This document shows, piece after piece, positions 1 to 10,990 of a DNA stretch of 64,000 nucleotides. The stretch spans positions 25,377,967-25,441,966 of the forward strand of contig NC_091022.1 in the NCBI RefSeq assembly GCF_041296385.1, in the 5' to 3' direction. The position numbers and the translations under genes were made by a program. Source of the stretch: Aphelocoma coerulescens. Taxonomy: Eukaryota > Chordata > Aves > Passeriformes > Corvidae. Every line of letters begins with the position of its first letter. The stretch's first letter is position 1. The notes under the pieces were generated by a model. The model saw only the letters and a program-made list of their open reading frames with translations, was not told the DNA's origin and made no database searches.

Positions 1-3000
1 CACAAGCAACACCCATAATTCTGCAAATAAATCAACCAGCAGAATCCTCCAGACCTACTCGTGGGAGGCAGGTACACCTGCCTTGGGCTTGGATGTTACC
101 AAGCGAGGTGTGAAGGATCAGAGGGAAAGGAAGGGCTCATACCTGACCTGTTGTACAAACACTTCTGGCAGTTATATACACAATAAATACAACAGATGAA
201 TTGCCAGCTGCCCCTCGAGCCATCATTAGCGACTGGCTGCTTGCTTAATAGGCACCAAATGCCTGGGTGAGCCTTCCAAAGGGCTGTGGGGCAGGAGCAC
301 ACAGTCACTGGCTGTGCAGAGCAACACCTACAGGTGGGTACAGCTATAAAACGTCAGCTGCTGATCCTTTCAGGTGTTACTGCCACTGCTGGAGTTTTAA
401 TACCTGCATAGTTTCATCCTCAACAGTTCCCCTGGTGAAGACATAAAGCAGCTCCCACTAGTATTTAAAGGCAGTTAAATGGAAGGATTTCTATTTCTGC
501 TGTATGAATTTCTACCCCGAGGTTAATTTTGCTGGGGGAATTTGTTTACCCTGGGGCACAAGAGGGTGAAGGGAGTGATAGCTTAACAAAAGCCAGCAAG
601 CTGAAAACTATGTGCACTATGTATAGCTATGTGTAATCAAACCCTTTAACAACATTTCTTTCACAAACATTCAGCAGTCAAAACAGGTGATGCTGTTTTT
701 GATGACTCTGCTCTCTTCATGAAGCCTGAAATTCTCTAAAAGCAAGAAGGTGCCATTTCTACTATGCAAAAGGCACTTTTATTTCAAAAATTAAAAAAAA
801 AAAACAGTGTTACTCCTTCATATAAACTATACAGACTATCAAAAGTCAGCTAGCTCTGAAACTGAACCCTTTAATTCAGTTTAGAAAACTATGATCCCAG
901 ATCTTTCATTATAACAAACAAGTAAATTTCCCTTGGAAGTCAGTTACACTGGTCCTGTCAGCTTAGAGAACCCCAGCTTTGTGATCACAGAAATGTTTCA
1001 TTTTTCAAGGAGACAGGGCAGATTGAGCAGAGAGTCCAGGATGTGGCCCTGTGTGTGTATCACTGTGTATATTACTGTTTTGCCACTGAAGGTCCAGCTT
1101 CGAGGCTGCAGAGCTGTCAGTGACCAAACATGATGGACCACCCATCGGCCTTTTATTAACCAGCACTTGTTCCCCCCTCTAATCTTATCACCAGAGTAAT
1201 CAAAGCTGCCATGTCCTAGGGTTTGATGGAACAGCAGGACCTGGGAAATGAAGACTGATTTTGTTAACAAAGTCATTCCTGCCCCATGATTGCTGTCTCA
1301 TTGGTAGAAAGCGGGGAGATGAGGTTTATTTGTGCAGAGAATGAGGCGGCAAAGAAATGAAAGGGGGAGAATGGTGAAGTGTGAAGTTTAATCTGGCACA
1401 GTCTGAGGTTTCTTTCTTTGAGGCAGTCTCTGATCCAATCAACACTGGTTTGATATTTAACATCTCCCCCTGCAGTCGGAAATGATAGCAGCCGGAGGAG
1501 ACCAGAGTCGGGGCTTCCCGAACAGCCAAGGGGGAGAAAAGGAGGTGCTGGCAGCTCCCCACCAGCCTCACAGCTTCCCCACCAACAGGCTGGCATGAAG
1601 CTGGACCCTGACACAAAATTTTCCCTATGAATCTTGGAATTCAGGGCATCTGCAATGAGCTGAATGCAGACTGTCCCTGAGGAGAGCAAGCTCGGGATGG
1701 GATGGGAGAGGGATTTTAGTTCTAATGCACAGGAAGGGCTATGAACACCGTCTGGGACTGGGGATCCTGCTGAGAAACAGGATCAAACACAAGCAAGGGA
1801 TGCCACCCACCTCCCCAGTGAACAGCAGTTTGGGTAGAGGAGTAAGACCTTCCCCTTGCTGACGGTACAGACCTTCAGTGGGGACACACTGCAATCACTC
1901 CAGGGTGATGGGGGTCCCATGACAGCCCTGGGTCATCAGGGAGGATGCAACAGACCTGAGCAGCTGCAGGAGTCATCATCTAAGTTCTCCTTCCTCCAAC
2001 AACAGCCTGGGGGGAGCTTCCCATCATTGATCCACATGAGGGTCCCAAAGAAGAGAGAAAAGTTAGCCCTATCCCCAGCTGGCCCTCAGAAGGCACATGG
2101 ATGAGTGCTCACAGACAGTCCTGGCTGCAGGGCCTGTGCCAGGATTCCACGAGAAGGTCTGGAACGCCATCTGCCCCTCACCAGTCCTCAGTCCTGGCCA
2201 ACTTGATTTTGCCCTTTTCTGGCCACTCTCTACATAAATAGCAGTGCTGTCAGACAGACTTGTCTGCTTCCTCCTCTTCACTTGCCTCAGCTCTTTCTGT
2301 TCCCACCTTCCATGAAAACCCTGAAACTTCAAATACAAGGAGCAGTGAAATTTCAACCTGACCCAAACCTGCTATGAATTCCCCTGCATCCAGGCTCCCA
2401 ACACAGCCTTCTGCTGTGATTCCGACACCTTGACACCAGCTCTGCCATAGCCAGTGCCTGGACTTTGAGTGACCAGCAGCTGCCAGAGACCCAGGAGGTG
2501 GGATAACAATCCCCCCCCGGGATCCAAGCAGGAGAGCAGCCAGTCAGGGGGAAGCAGGAGGATGGGAGTGATGTGGCAAAGCAGCAGGAAACACTGTGCA
2601 GAGATCTCAGGGGGAGCACAGCATCAAACTACAAAGTTTCGGGGTTTACAACAGAAAACAATGCTCCCTGCTCTACCTGCAGGAGCTGGCTCTCCCGGAA
2701 GCACCTAATTATATGAGCCACCCTAATCTTTTTATCCGGCTAAGACAATCAACATTTCAAAGCCACGCACAGAACGTTTCAAAGATCGTTCCTGGTCAAA
2801 AATGCAAGTGTATCCACTTTCTTTCAGAGCAGATCAAAACCAAGTACCACACCGGGACCACTCCTAGATTTCCTCCTCCTCACGGTATCAGATTAACAGA
2901 TTTGGTGTATGTAGTCAGATTAAATATTTGCAGTAGCACAAAGCTGCCTTTGAGGGGAAGAACTAGGGAAAAAAAAGCTTTGTCTTTTTTTTTTAATTTG

Positions 3001-5307
3001 CTTAGGGCAAAAATACTGGACTTTGGGGATGTGGGAAACAAAAGCATTGACATGATTCAGCAAGGCACAGTCTTAAAACCTGAATTCTGAATGCAGAAAT
3101 AATGTGCAGTATTCCTGTAATAGTAATGCTGAAAACAGGTAAAAAACCACTGATGCCCTTAGCAGGTTTGGGACTGTAACTTATCACAGATGTTCTCATC
3201 AAACTGTGCAAACACCCTGCAAGACAAAAGCTGCTCAATTTCTGATTTCCATTTTAGTGTGTTTTAATTATGTGTTGCTTAAGGAAGGCTCCAAGACCTG
3301 GAATTGGGAGGTGAAACCTTGCAATAGTAATCCACTCCACTAAATTAGCACAGTAATACACCAAGCAGTAGGACTGCTAGACGGTGTGATAACATTACAA
3401 ATTACTATTGTTAAACAACTAGCCAGGTGTCAGGATGCATGAAATCTAGAGGAAGCAAGAAAATAAATACCTGGTTTGTTTTGTTTAATTTTGTCTCCTG
3501 TTGTTCTGGTGGCCCTGTTCCCAGAAAAAGCTTCAATCTAGGAAGAAATCCTCCTGAACACACATCTATTTCAGCAACTTTGTCAATTCTCTCTAACAAT
3601 TAAAATGGAATGCATTTTTTTAAACAGCACAAATGTTTTGCACAAATGACCGTCTTTTACTTGCCAATAGCAGTAATACCTTTGCTGCTCTTTTTTAGAT
3701 TATTTTTGGAGCAAAATGAATGGGAAATTTTTGTTTCTATTTAAAATTTGGAGAGAAACACAATTATGGTAAGGGCAGCAGTGAGTTTTGTACTCTGTCC
3801 CTTTTCCTTTCTCTGTTGCTCACTCTCTCTAAAGAGAAAAAAATGTAGTATGATTCACATTTAAAAGGCTTCCAAGTGGTACATTTTTAACCAAGTGCTT
3901 TCATGTGCTTGATTCTCACTGCCATTTTTAACCTAATACAACCAAACACTATTGGACGTCTGGAATGGTTAATTATTTTTACCTCACCTTAAAGAAGGGG
4001 TTCAACAGAGAGGATAGGCACTTAAACCTTTCAGACAGAACAGCGTAAAACGAATTCCTTGGTTTGGATGTGTGTTAATTAATGCAAGGGTCCTGAGGGG
4101 CTTTATTTTAATTATTTTTGTTGATAAACAAGAAAATTCATTCAAAAGTGCTTGCAACAATCTCCTCTGAAGGCTGTATGTAAAGACTCCTAGTTAAAAT
4201 ACTGGGTGAACCAAATGTTACTGAAAGCCAGACTTTTTCCCCTTAAAATAGTTCCCACCGGACTTCAGGGGAGCAGGGGGTGAAGGCACTCTAAGGACAT
4301 TTTAATCACACTAAAGATCAGTCCTTTAATCCTTATTCCCACATCACTAAGATTTTTTTTTTGTCAAAGTAGGACAGTAAAATAAGGCTGGAAATAGACC
4401 GATCCAAAACGAATGAGGAAAAGCAGGTTAAAAATGAAATATCATAGCAGTAACTGACACCACCTTAAATCTCCCCTGGATTATTTGTTTTCTTCCACAC
4501 ACATTCATTTCCTCAATTTCTAGTAAATCTCATTTCACATAAACAGTTCCACAAAGCAAAGTCAATAGCTGTTACTGTGCTCCTGATTAATCCACTGAAA
4601 TGAAATAGATCTCATGGCTTAGTATTTGGTTGTTTAAAGCTAAATCCACTGAAAGAATTCCGGAGTCCAGTTACACCAATAACTTTTGTTTCTTAGCCTA
4701 CATCTTTTTCTTTCTGCTGAAATTTACCTGTTCTAAAGTGAAATAAACCCATGCATATTGCACACTTAATTTCCCCCAGTACAAGGACAACATGAGTCAC
4801 TTTGTTTTGACCCAGAGTGACCACTATAAAGACGAGTGACAGTTTGCATGTACTTAAATCAATTTGAACAATGTCGAAATTTCTGTTTTCATTGTTCATG
4901 CTTCATCCTCTTCCTGACAAGTACCACAGAGCTGCTTTACTTCAAAACAAACAAACAAACAAAAAAAGCACTTTTTACCCAGCTCCGGGACAGGATAGGA
5001 AGCATGGAAATTTCCCTCACAAGAGGCAAGCAAGCAGACACACACATTCACACCCCGGACATTTGCCTCTCAAATAAATTATACACATGATCCACATGCA
5101 GCGCTCGCCACGCACATCACAGGGTTTCTGCAGGCAGCGCTGGTCAGTGTGACAGCAAACAGGCAGCCCACCACAAAAGCTGCTGAGGCCCATGAGCGAC
5201 CACCCCGCTGCAGCAGGCTTGGGGTTCACCCCCACCAACTGATCAATGAGCAAGGAGAACGGCCCCCACATCCTGGGATAACACATGAGGCCCAGAAGCC
5301 TCCTTAC
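1..5307 (-). other. TIKI gene intron 2, partial, running off the left edge
   Basis: Begins with the GTAAGG donor at 5307 and continues leftward past position 1 with no further exon recognised. The sequence is ordinary mixed, locally AT-rich DNA. Visible items are an A12 run near 793-804, a short AAAC repeat at about 4947-4966, and an AT-rich stretch at 4060-4180 with homeobox-like and FOX-like words (TTAATTAA, GATAAACAA). No repeat family was recognised with confidence. Open frames here (for example 2596-3090 plus and 1273-1689 minus) show no family resemblance and no coding-like composition. Confidence 0.75.
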
Positions 5308-5868
5308 CTGGGAGAAGTTGAGCCCGTTCAGTGGGTGACACTGCTCCTCCACCCGTTCCACCGCACCCGTCTTCTTCTTCATCCTCTCGGCCTCTTGGGC
5401 GAGGTAGAGATCGAGCACCGGCACCCCTCTGGAGCGGATGTCCGTCTCCGTCAAGGAGTTTACCATAAGCATCACCCAGACGGGCCTCTTGCGCTCCCAG
5501 TTCCCGGCGATGGCGTTGAAGAGGTAGTCGGCATAGAGCCCTTTGCCTCGCTGGTCCGGGGTCATCCAGTGGGGCAGCATCAGCTTGATGTAGTCCAGGT
5601 GGCGTTTTAGGCGGCGGTACAACTCCCGGGGCAGCACGTCCTGCAGGTTCTCCCCGTGGGGCAGCATCTGGCAGCTGGCCAGCCCCGAGATGGTGTAAGG
5701 GTCCGTGAGGTCCAGCTCGAAGTAGACGCTGGAGCTGGCGTGGAAGGCGGCCTTGGAGTTGTCAGGGATGAAGTCCCAAACTCGCGTGTAGGGCACGTGG
5801 ATGGTGCCGAAGAGATAGGCGGGGGGGTCACGGCGAATGGTCCAGAGGAAAGAGTTGAGCTCTCCTTG
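5308..5868 (-). CDS. TRABD2B: TIKI Wnt metalloprotease, coding exon 2 (TraB/TIKI domain, N-terminal half)
   Basis: Second coding exon, 187 codons (residues 37-223 after splicing), phase 0 at both ends. It is bounded by a CAG acceptor and a GTAAGG donor. The translation is unmistakably TIKI: the first catalytic GxxH motif is GTIH (Gly57-His60), followed by [15 protein letters not shown] with Glu87, [29 protein letters not shown] (142-161), [13 protein letters not shown] and [15 protein letters not shown] single N-glycosylation sequon lies at Asn220. In known family members these enzymes sit at the cell surface and clip the N terminus of Wnt proteins, which makes them oxidise, oligomerise and lose receptor binding. 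The second GxxH motif and the C-terminal anchor lie in exons beyond the left edge. From memory, the residues around [28 protein letters not shown] and VLDLYLAQ favour TRABD2B. ELNSF, SCQML, PDQRGKG, SRGVP and AQEAER resemble TRABD2A, so the paralogue is not certain (about 70:30). No frameshift or stop is present. Confidence 0.95.
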
Positions 5869-6280
5869 CTGCGGGGAAGATAGAGGGGCTGGTCAGCGAT
5901 GGAGGAGCAGAAGGGTAGGAAATAGTGATGCCACCCTCGGGGCTGCCCGCAGGGCAGGAGGAGCGGGGGTCCCGCTTCTCCATCTCCTCGCACAAGCCCC
6001 ACGCGGGCTCGCAGTAAGCAAAGCCGACGGGTACCATGAGGCCCGCGTGGGGTTGGGTCCCGCCGTGACCCCCCGCTCGCCCCCGCATCCCCCGGCCCCG
6101 CTCCAGCCCCGGGCCCCTCCACGGGGGACCCGCGGGGCAGCGCCGCCACACCTGCGGGGCCGGGGGGGTCCCTCCGCGCGCCCCCGGCCCGCCCGCGCCC
6201 CGCGGCCCCCGCGCACCCCGCGGACACGCGCGCATCCCCCGCGGGCCGGCGCGCCCCCGGCCCGGCCCGGCCCGGCTCAC
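5869..6280 (-). other. TIKI gene intron 1
   Basis: A 412-bp intron with GTGAGC at the donor and a pyrimidine-rich acceptor ending CCCCGCAG. It is extremely GC-rich and contains tandem CCCGG units at about 6256-6276, right beside the donor. The splice is inferred from the homology break in the translated frame (the signal-peptide side and the domain side join in phase 0), not from RNA. Long open frames on either strand here reflect GC-rich composition, not genes. Confidence 0.85.
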
Positions 6281-6388
6281 CGAGCGGGGCAGGTCGCACT
6301 GCCCCGTGTCCATCTGCTCCCGCCGGGCCGCGGCGTCGGGCAGGAACCCCCCGAAGACGAAGCAGATCAGCGTCAGGTTGAGTTGCAT
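6281..6388 (-). CDS. TRABD2B: TIKI Wnt metalloprotease, coding exon 1 (signal peptide)
   Basis: First coding exon, 36 codons, read on the minus strand from the ATG at 6388. The start has G at -3 and opens a hydrophobic stretch (residues about 3-16, including LTLICFVFGGF) that ends in a small-residue site (DAAA, residues 18-21). This is a good secretory signal peptide with cleavage predicted near residue 21. Short polar sequence with Cys31 follows. The exon ends in phase 0 after Ser36, and the next bases are GTGAGC, a strong splice donor (GT at 6280-6279). TIKI proteins are extracellular membrane-anchored enzymes, so a signal peptide on a separate small exon fits. The N-terminal sequence itself is poorly conserved in the family; the call rests on exon 2 and on frame-compatible splicing to it. 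The exact 5' UTR and transcription start cannot be seen. Confidence 0.85.
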
Positions 6389-6450
6389 CCCGCTTCCTCT
6401 CGGTCTCCTCTCTCTCCTTCCCAGATGAGCCTTTTTGGATTTCTAGGATC

Positions 6451-6528
6451 TTTTTTTTTTTTTTTTTTCCCTCCCCCTTCTCCTGCTCTTCCCCTTTTTT
6501 TTTTTTTTTTTAGCCTTTTTTTTTTTTT
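6451..6528. repeat. Three long T tracts (A tracts in the TIKI sense strand)
   Basis: T18 at 6451-6468, T17 at 6495-6511 and T13 at 6516-6528, separated by pyrimidine-rich DNA. They lie 63-140 bp upstream of the TIKI ATG. Read in the gene's direction they are poly(A) runs within purine-rich sequence. They are either part of the 5' UTR or part of the core promoter, where poly(dA:dT) disfavours nucleosomes. They also make assembly and length calling unreliable at this point. Confidence 0.9.
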
Positions 6529-6765
6529 ATTCAAACAAACTTTGCCAGTCCCATCTGCATCTGACAAGTGCAGGGGGAAGGACTGGCCGCCCCCTCCCTC
6601 CCATGCTCTCCCCCCTCCCGCCCTTTCCCACCCCCACCCCCTCTGGCTCCGGGCTTGTCAGAGGCGCTGGATGCTTTGGGGAGGACGGTTCTCATCGCCA
6701 GCCTCCGCCATGCTTTGGTGTTGCAGAGCGGAGACGCTCCTTCCCGCCCCGCCGCTTTGGGAGGA

Positions 6766-6815
6766 GGTTGGGAGGAGAGGGGCGGAGGGGGGGGGGGGAG
6801 AGAGAGTGAGGGGAG
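6766..6815 (+). promoter_or_regulatory. G-rich tract with 12-G run, G-quadruplex potential
   Basis: A G-run of 12 at 6787-6798 is flanked by GGGAGG, GGGGCGG and GTGAGGGG blocks within about 50 bases, enough runs of three or more G to fold a quadruplex. It is C-rich in the TIKI sense strand and lies about 400 bp upstream of the ATG, inside the CpG island. The GGGGCGG word is also a GC box for Sp/KLF factors. Confidence 0.6.
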
Positions 6816-7055
6816 AGCAGCCAGAAAATAAAAAAAGTTTAAAACCAAGATTTTTTTTACTTTTTTTCTTTAATTCGGCGGCCGAGAAGGGGCTCCCGCG
6901 GCGCCTTGCTAAAGGCGGGCGGTGCTCGGCGGGGTGGCGGCGGCCCCCGCACCCCGGCCCCGCTCCGCGCTCCCCGCTCCGGAGGCCGGACGCGCGCGCC
7001 GGCGGAAAGTTCCGCGCAGCCGCCCGGGCCCGCCCGCGCCTCCCGCCGCCAGCGG

Positions 7056-7075
7056 CCGCCGCCAGGGGGCGATGG
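7056..7075 (+). promoter_or_regulatory. Predicted CTCF binding site
   Basis: The core CCGCCAGGGGGC matches the CTCF core consensus (CCASYAGRKGGC) with one mismatch at the third base, followed by the favoured G. It sits about 680 bp upstream of the TIKI ATG in the densest part of the CpG island. The motif reads on the plus strand, that is, opposite to TIKI transcription. Chance matches are commoner in such GC-rich DNA, which limits confidence. Confidence 0.5.
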
Positions 7076-7450
7076 CGCCCCAGCGGCCGCCGCGGCTGAG
7101 GGGCGGCGGCGCTCCCCCCTCGCCCGCCCGGCCCGCGGCACCTGCGCGGCGCGTCCCGCTCGTTAAACACCAAACCGAGAGGTTCCGACAGCCCCAAACT
7201 CAGTAAATGTGACAGAGTCAGTCCGGCGGGGCTTGTCACGGGCAGGAACCGAGGGCAGCCGGCTCCCCGGGGGATGCCCTGCGGCGCCCCCGCTCAGCTC
7301 TCGCCGGCTGCGCTGACCCGCGCGGTCACGACGTGCCCGGCTTTGCTTTCCGCGGCCCCTCCGCGCCCGGCGTGGAGGACAGGGGCACGGCGCGGGCAGC
7401 ACCATACCCCGTACCTCAGCTGTCCTCACCGGGACCCCCGCCTCCTCAGC

Positions 7451-9377
7451 CTCACAGGAGGATGGAAGGAAGGAAACTTGTGTCGTTTAAAACGCGCATC
7501 GTTAGCGATCCAGCTTCCACTTGGACCGAAAAGCCTCAGCAACTCGACCTGAGGGGATTCTTGGTGACGGGAGCACTTCCAGGGTCCCTGAGGGTCTGGA
7601 ACCCTCTCTGGAGGTCGTTGCAGAAGGCATTTGAGTTCAGCAGCTGCAACTCACACCACCTGCCGTGTGTTTAAAGGGTTTCAGAGCAGAGGACAGGCTG
7701 ACAATGCCTGTCACCGTCAGATGCAAGAACTCCTGCATCTCCAGATCCATTCTGGGCGGGGATGGGAGTCAGGGCGCCGGACAGAGCCCATTCTCCTTGC
7801 AGGACACTGCCCAGCCCAGGGTATCTCCCTCATCCTGCTGTGTGCAGCAGACCCAATTTGTATCCGGGATTTCCCATCACCTCCCCGACTGCAAACCCTT
7901 TCCAAAACCGGGAAGTTCCTCACTGTATTGACAATGATCAAAACTACCAAAATTTACATGATGAAACACAGTCATTACTATTATGATGCATTGTGCTTGC
8001 TCTGGCAAAACTCAGAGTGGAGCCAGCAGAGTTTTGCCAATGACAGTGACAAGACTCAGGCCCACCTGGATGTAAACGTGGCTTCCTGAGAGCCCGTGGA
8101 GACTGTGAGGGACACCAGTTGCTGTGGTGACTGATGGACAAAAGCAGCCACACAGATTACTGAGAGGCACTTCGGAACCACTGTGTGTGCATCCCCTGCA
8201 CACTGCTCCTGGCAAGAGCAGTTCACCAGTGTCAGAACCAGCAGCTCCTTTCTAAGTGATGACGCTCATCCTCTTCTCTCTCTTCCCACATCTCCCAGAC
8301 AGGTAAAAATCAGGCGGAATAGGGGACTGTTTTTTCTTCATTGTGTTTCTAGTTCTTGAATATTTCAAATAAATATTTCATTTTCTGGTTCCACCCTGAG
8401 AGATATGGTTCAGATAAGGGAAAAATAGAGAAGGACAGAGAGGCAGAAGGTTTTTTAGCACATAGGGTGTCCCATTGCTGCGGCACAGGATGGTCCAGTG
8501 AGACAACCGAGTTATGGCCACACTGGGTGCTGGTGGCCTGGAGTCACCTGTGGCTCTGTACTGTTGGGATAGGGAGTGGCAGCAGTGTGTGTGTGTTGCT
8601 TTGTAGGCAGTGAGTTCTCACATGGCCTCCCCACCAGCTTGCTTCCCTGGCATTGCTGGTGTGATGGCACAATCCCACAGGGACCGGGAGGGCAGGGCCT
8701 GGCTTCACGTACCCACGCCATCTTTCTCTCTGCAGCAGCCCCACCTTCCTCTCAAGTGTGCCTCAGCACTCGTTCTCAGCCCACCCATCCCAAACATGCA
8801 GGGTCACTGTTGGTGACAACACCTGAAATGAAGGTCCAGAGCAGGAAAGCTTGTACAGCCCATGTCCCAGCAGATATCACACGACGAGGGCTAAGTAGAG
8901 TCACAACACAGGATCCTGTTGCTTTTCCCTAAGCTGCTACAAACCTTTTAAAAGCTACAGGCTTGATGCTGTCCTGACACTGTAACACAGAGCTGCATTT
9001 GCTCCAGCTGGATCAAACTCTCCTTGCATTCAGCAAGTGCCACTTCCTAAGTGGCATGGCTGCACTTGCCTGGCGTAATTGCTTTGACATGGTCTACCCT
9101 TTCTCTAGCTCCTTCCCAAATGCCTTCCAAAGCAGTGAGAGAACAGAGGGGCCTCGTCAGGAGGCTGGTGTGGACATCAGGAGTGACATGACCCAGCATC
9201 TCATGCCCTGGAGAAGACGCCTGGGAGGTCTGTGAGGAGGTGAGGCCCTGCTCGGAGCTGGGCGCTGTGCTGTGAGGGAGGCGATTGCCCTCATTGATAG
9301 CGGACATATCAAAGCACTCAGGGCAAGAATAAACAAACATCTTTGGCACTGTGCTCATCTTCCATGAGCCAAAAGGC

Positions 9378-9411
<34 letters not shown>

Positions 9412-10917
9412 ATAGCAAGTTTTCCAGCCGTTTCCCTGAACTCAGCCCTGATGTTGCAAGAACTGTCTAGCTCTGAAAACACGGCCTCGCCTTGATTTAT
9501 GCTGCTTGTGGGTAAGATGACTAAGAAGAAGGGGAAAAAAAAAAAGAGCAGAACAGGAACAGAAATCCCAGTGGAAGCACGATGAGGGTGTGTACGGATT
9601 TGGTGGGACAGTCAGGTTGGGGAAACTGCAGCCAGAGCTTCAGGCAGTAGGAAGAGGAGACCACAAAACCACATGATGTGTGTGATGATGTTCCACCTAA
9701 GATACAAAAGCATGCCACAAGTTTTATGAAGGCAACTCTTTGGTAACAGTAAAGAAATTAATTCTTTTGCGAAATTGTAGCATTTTTTTCTCCTTCAGAT
9801 GAGTTCCATATGTGCTTGTGATTTTTTACTTTTAAACACAGCAGTTTAGAACAAATCTTAAGTAACATTTAGCCTGCTTCTAAAGTAAATATTTACAAAA
9901 ACATTAAATAATGGTGCTGATCTCTGGAAAATGTGTATTGCTCCCTACCTGCTACTGTTTTGTCCCTATCTGGAGTAATAGAGAAGCTTTGTAATAAAGC
10001 CCAAGGCTGTAAAAGCAGTATAACAGTGTGATTAGAAGTAATCAGATGGAAAATACTGACTGTTAAAGACTGTGAAGAGATAAGAGGGCTAAGCTGCAAA
10101 GGGAAGGTTATGTTATTTTGGTTTAACAAATTTTAAGAAAATTAATAAGGGAATTGGCTTTTAATCTTACAAAAGCTGTATTATTTTTGTGGAAGCATAA
10201 TAAATAGTTTTAGCTGTTATTTATGTCATGTATCATTTTCAAAGAACCTTACTAAATAAATATTAATCATTTCACCAACCACTTAAAGGCAACCACTTTT
10301 AGGGGTGCGGTGAGGCAACAACTTACCAAGTGAGTTGTGCTAAAACAGGACATGAAGACAGCCAGATTCAATAAGGAGCTCGTGTGGGTATAAAAAATAT
10401 TTGTGGAGGCTTTAACAATATCTTTAATGATGCAAAATAAACCCCCATGGAATAGAGGGTAAATTTCTTTGTCAATGAGAAGCTTGCATTGGAACTTGTA
10501 ATTACAGCGAGTTTCCAACAGGTAAAGGAGATGATTAGATTTGAGAGAAAACAGCTTGAGAGGGATCAGTGTTTGCATGCGGGGAAGCGTAACATTTTTT
10601 TTTAAGAACATGCTCCTCTCCATTCCCTTTCCTCACAGGAAACGCACCATATTGCTGGCCTGTGATGTATCAGTATTTCCCTGTCTCCACCATGGTGTAC
10701 TTTCTTTTGAAGGCACCCAGTGGATTTCAGTCTGTGCATTTCTCACAACCTTCCTGCAACAAGGAGCTCTGCTGGCCAGTGACTCTCCCCAAACCTGTCC
10801 CATGTCAAAACTGGAAGAGTAAGAACCCAGCTTTTCCTTCTTCCATGAATGAAGCTGAAAGTGTCTTCTGCTCCTGCCAGAGATGGCAGATGAGATTCAA
10901 TCTTCTCGTATGCTGCA
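7451..10917. other. Upstream intergenic DNA, no gene seen
   Basis: After the CpG island the sequence turns to ordinary single-copy-looking DNA. Apart from the GT microsatellite at 9380-9408 I recognise no gene or repeat family. Short open frames at 7631-8089 and 9047-9418 have no family resemblance; the second runs through the microsatellite. Confidence 0.6.
9380..9408. repeat. (GT)n microsatellite, about 14 units
   Basis: Uninterrupted GT dinucleotides over 29 bases. Likely to vary in length between individuals. Confidence 0.97.
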
Positions 10918-10990
10918 GATCACAGAACAATTTAGATTGGAAGGAACTTCCTGAGGTCTCTGGTCCAACCACTCTGAGCATGGTTGATTT
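10918..10990 (-). mobile_element. CR1 LINE fragment, degraded 3' end
   Basis: The words CACAGAACAATTTAGATTGG, AAGGAACTTCCTGAGGTC and TGGTCCAACC follow the order of the reverse complement of a bird CR1 3' end (CACAGAATC...TTGGAAGGGACCT...TCCAACC). The copy is short and diverged; its right boundary is unclear. Family recognised from memory of the consensus. Confidence 0.7.

Larger units (their letters stand above)
5350..7450. promoter_or_regulatory. CpG island over the TIKI 5' end and promoter
   Basis: The stretch is far richer in C, G and CpG than anything else in the window, with its densest part at 6050-7180. It covers coding exons 1 and 2, intron 1 and about 1 kb upstream of the ATG at 6388. 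No convincing TATA box is visible at a sensible distance on the minus strand, so a dispersed CpG-island promoter is expected. GC boxes occur at 6779-6785 (GGGGCGG) and 6744-6750 (its complement). Boundaries are by eye. Such islands often start antisense transcripts too, but no plus-strand gene can be shown here. Confidence 0.85.

Noticed and set aside
5149..5610. A 153-codon plus-strand frame opposite TIKI exon 2
   Set aside because: It is a shadow of the strongly conserved minus-strand coding exon.
5607..6299. A minus-strand frame of 230 codons spanning intron 1
   Set aside because: It is in a different frame from exon 2 and reads through the intron; only the spliced product makes a TIKI protein.
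5837..7099. A 420-codon plus-strand open frame across the CpG island
   Set aside because: It is antisense to TIKI exon 1, intron 1 and the promoter, is made of Pro/Arg/Ala/Gly from GC-rich DNA plus Phe runs from T tracts, and matches no family.
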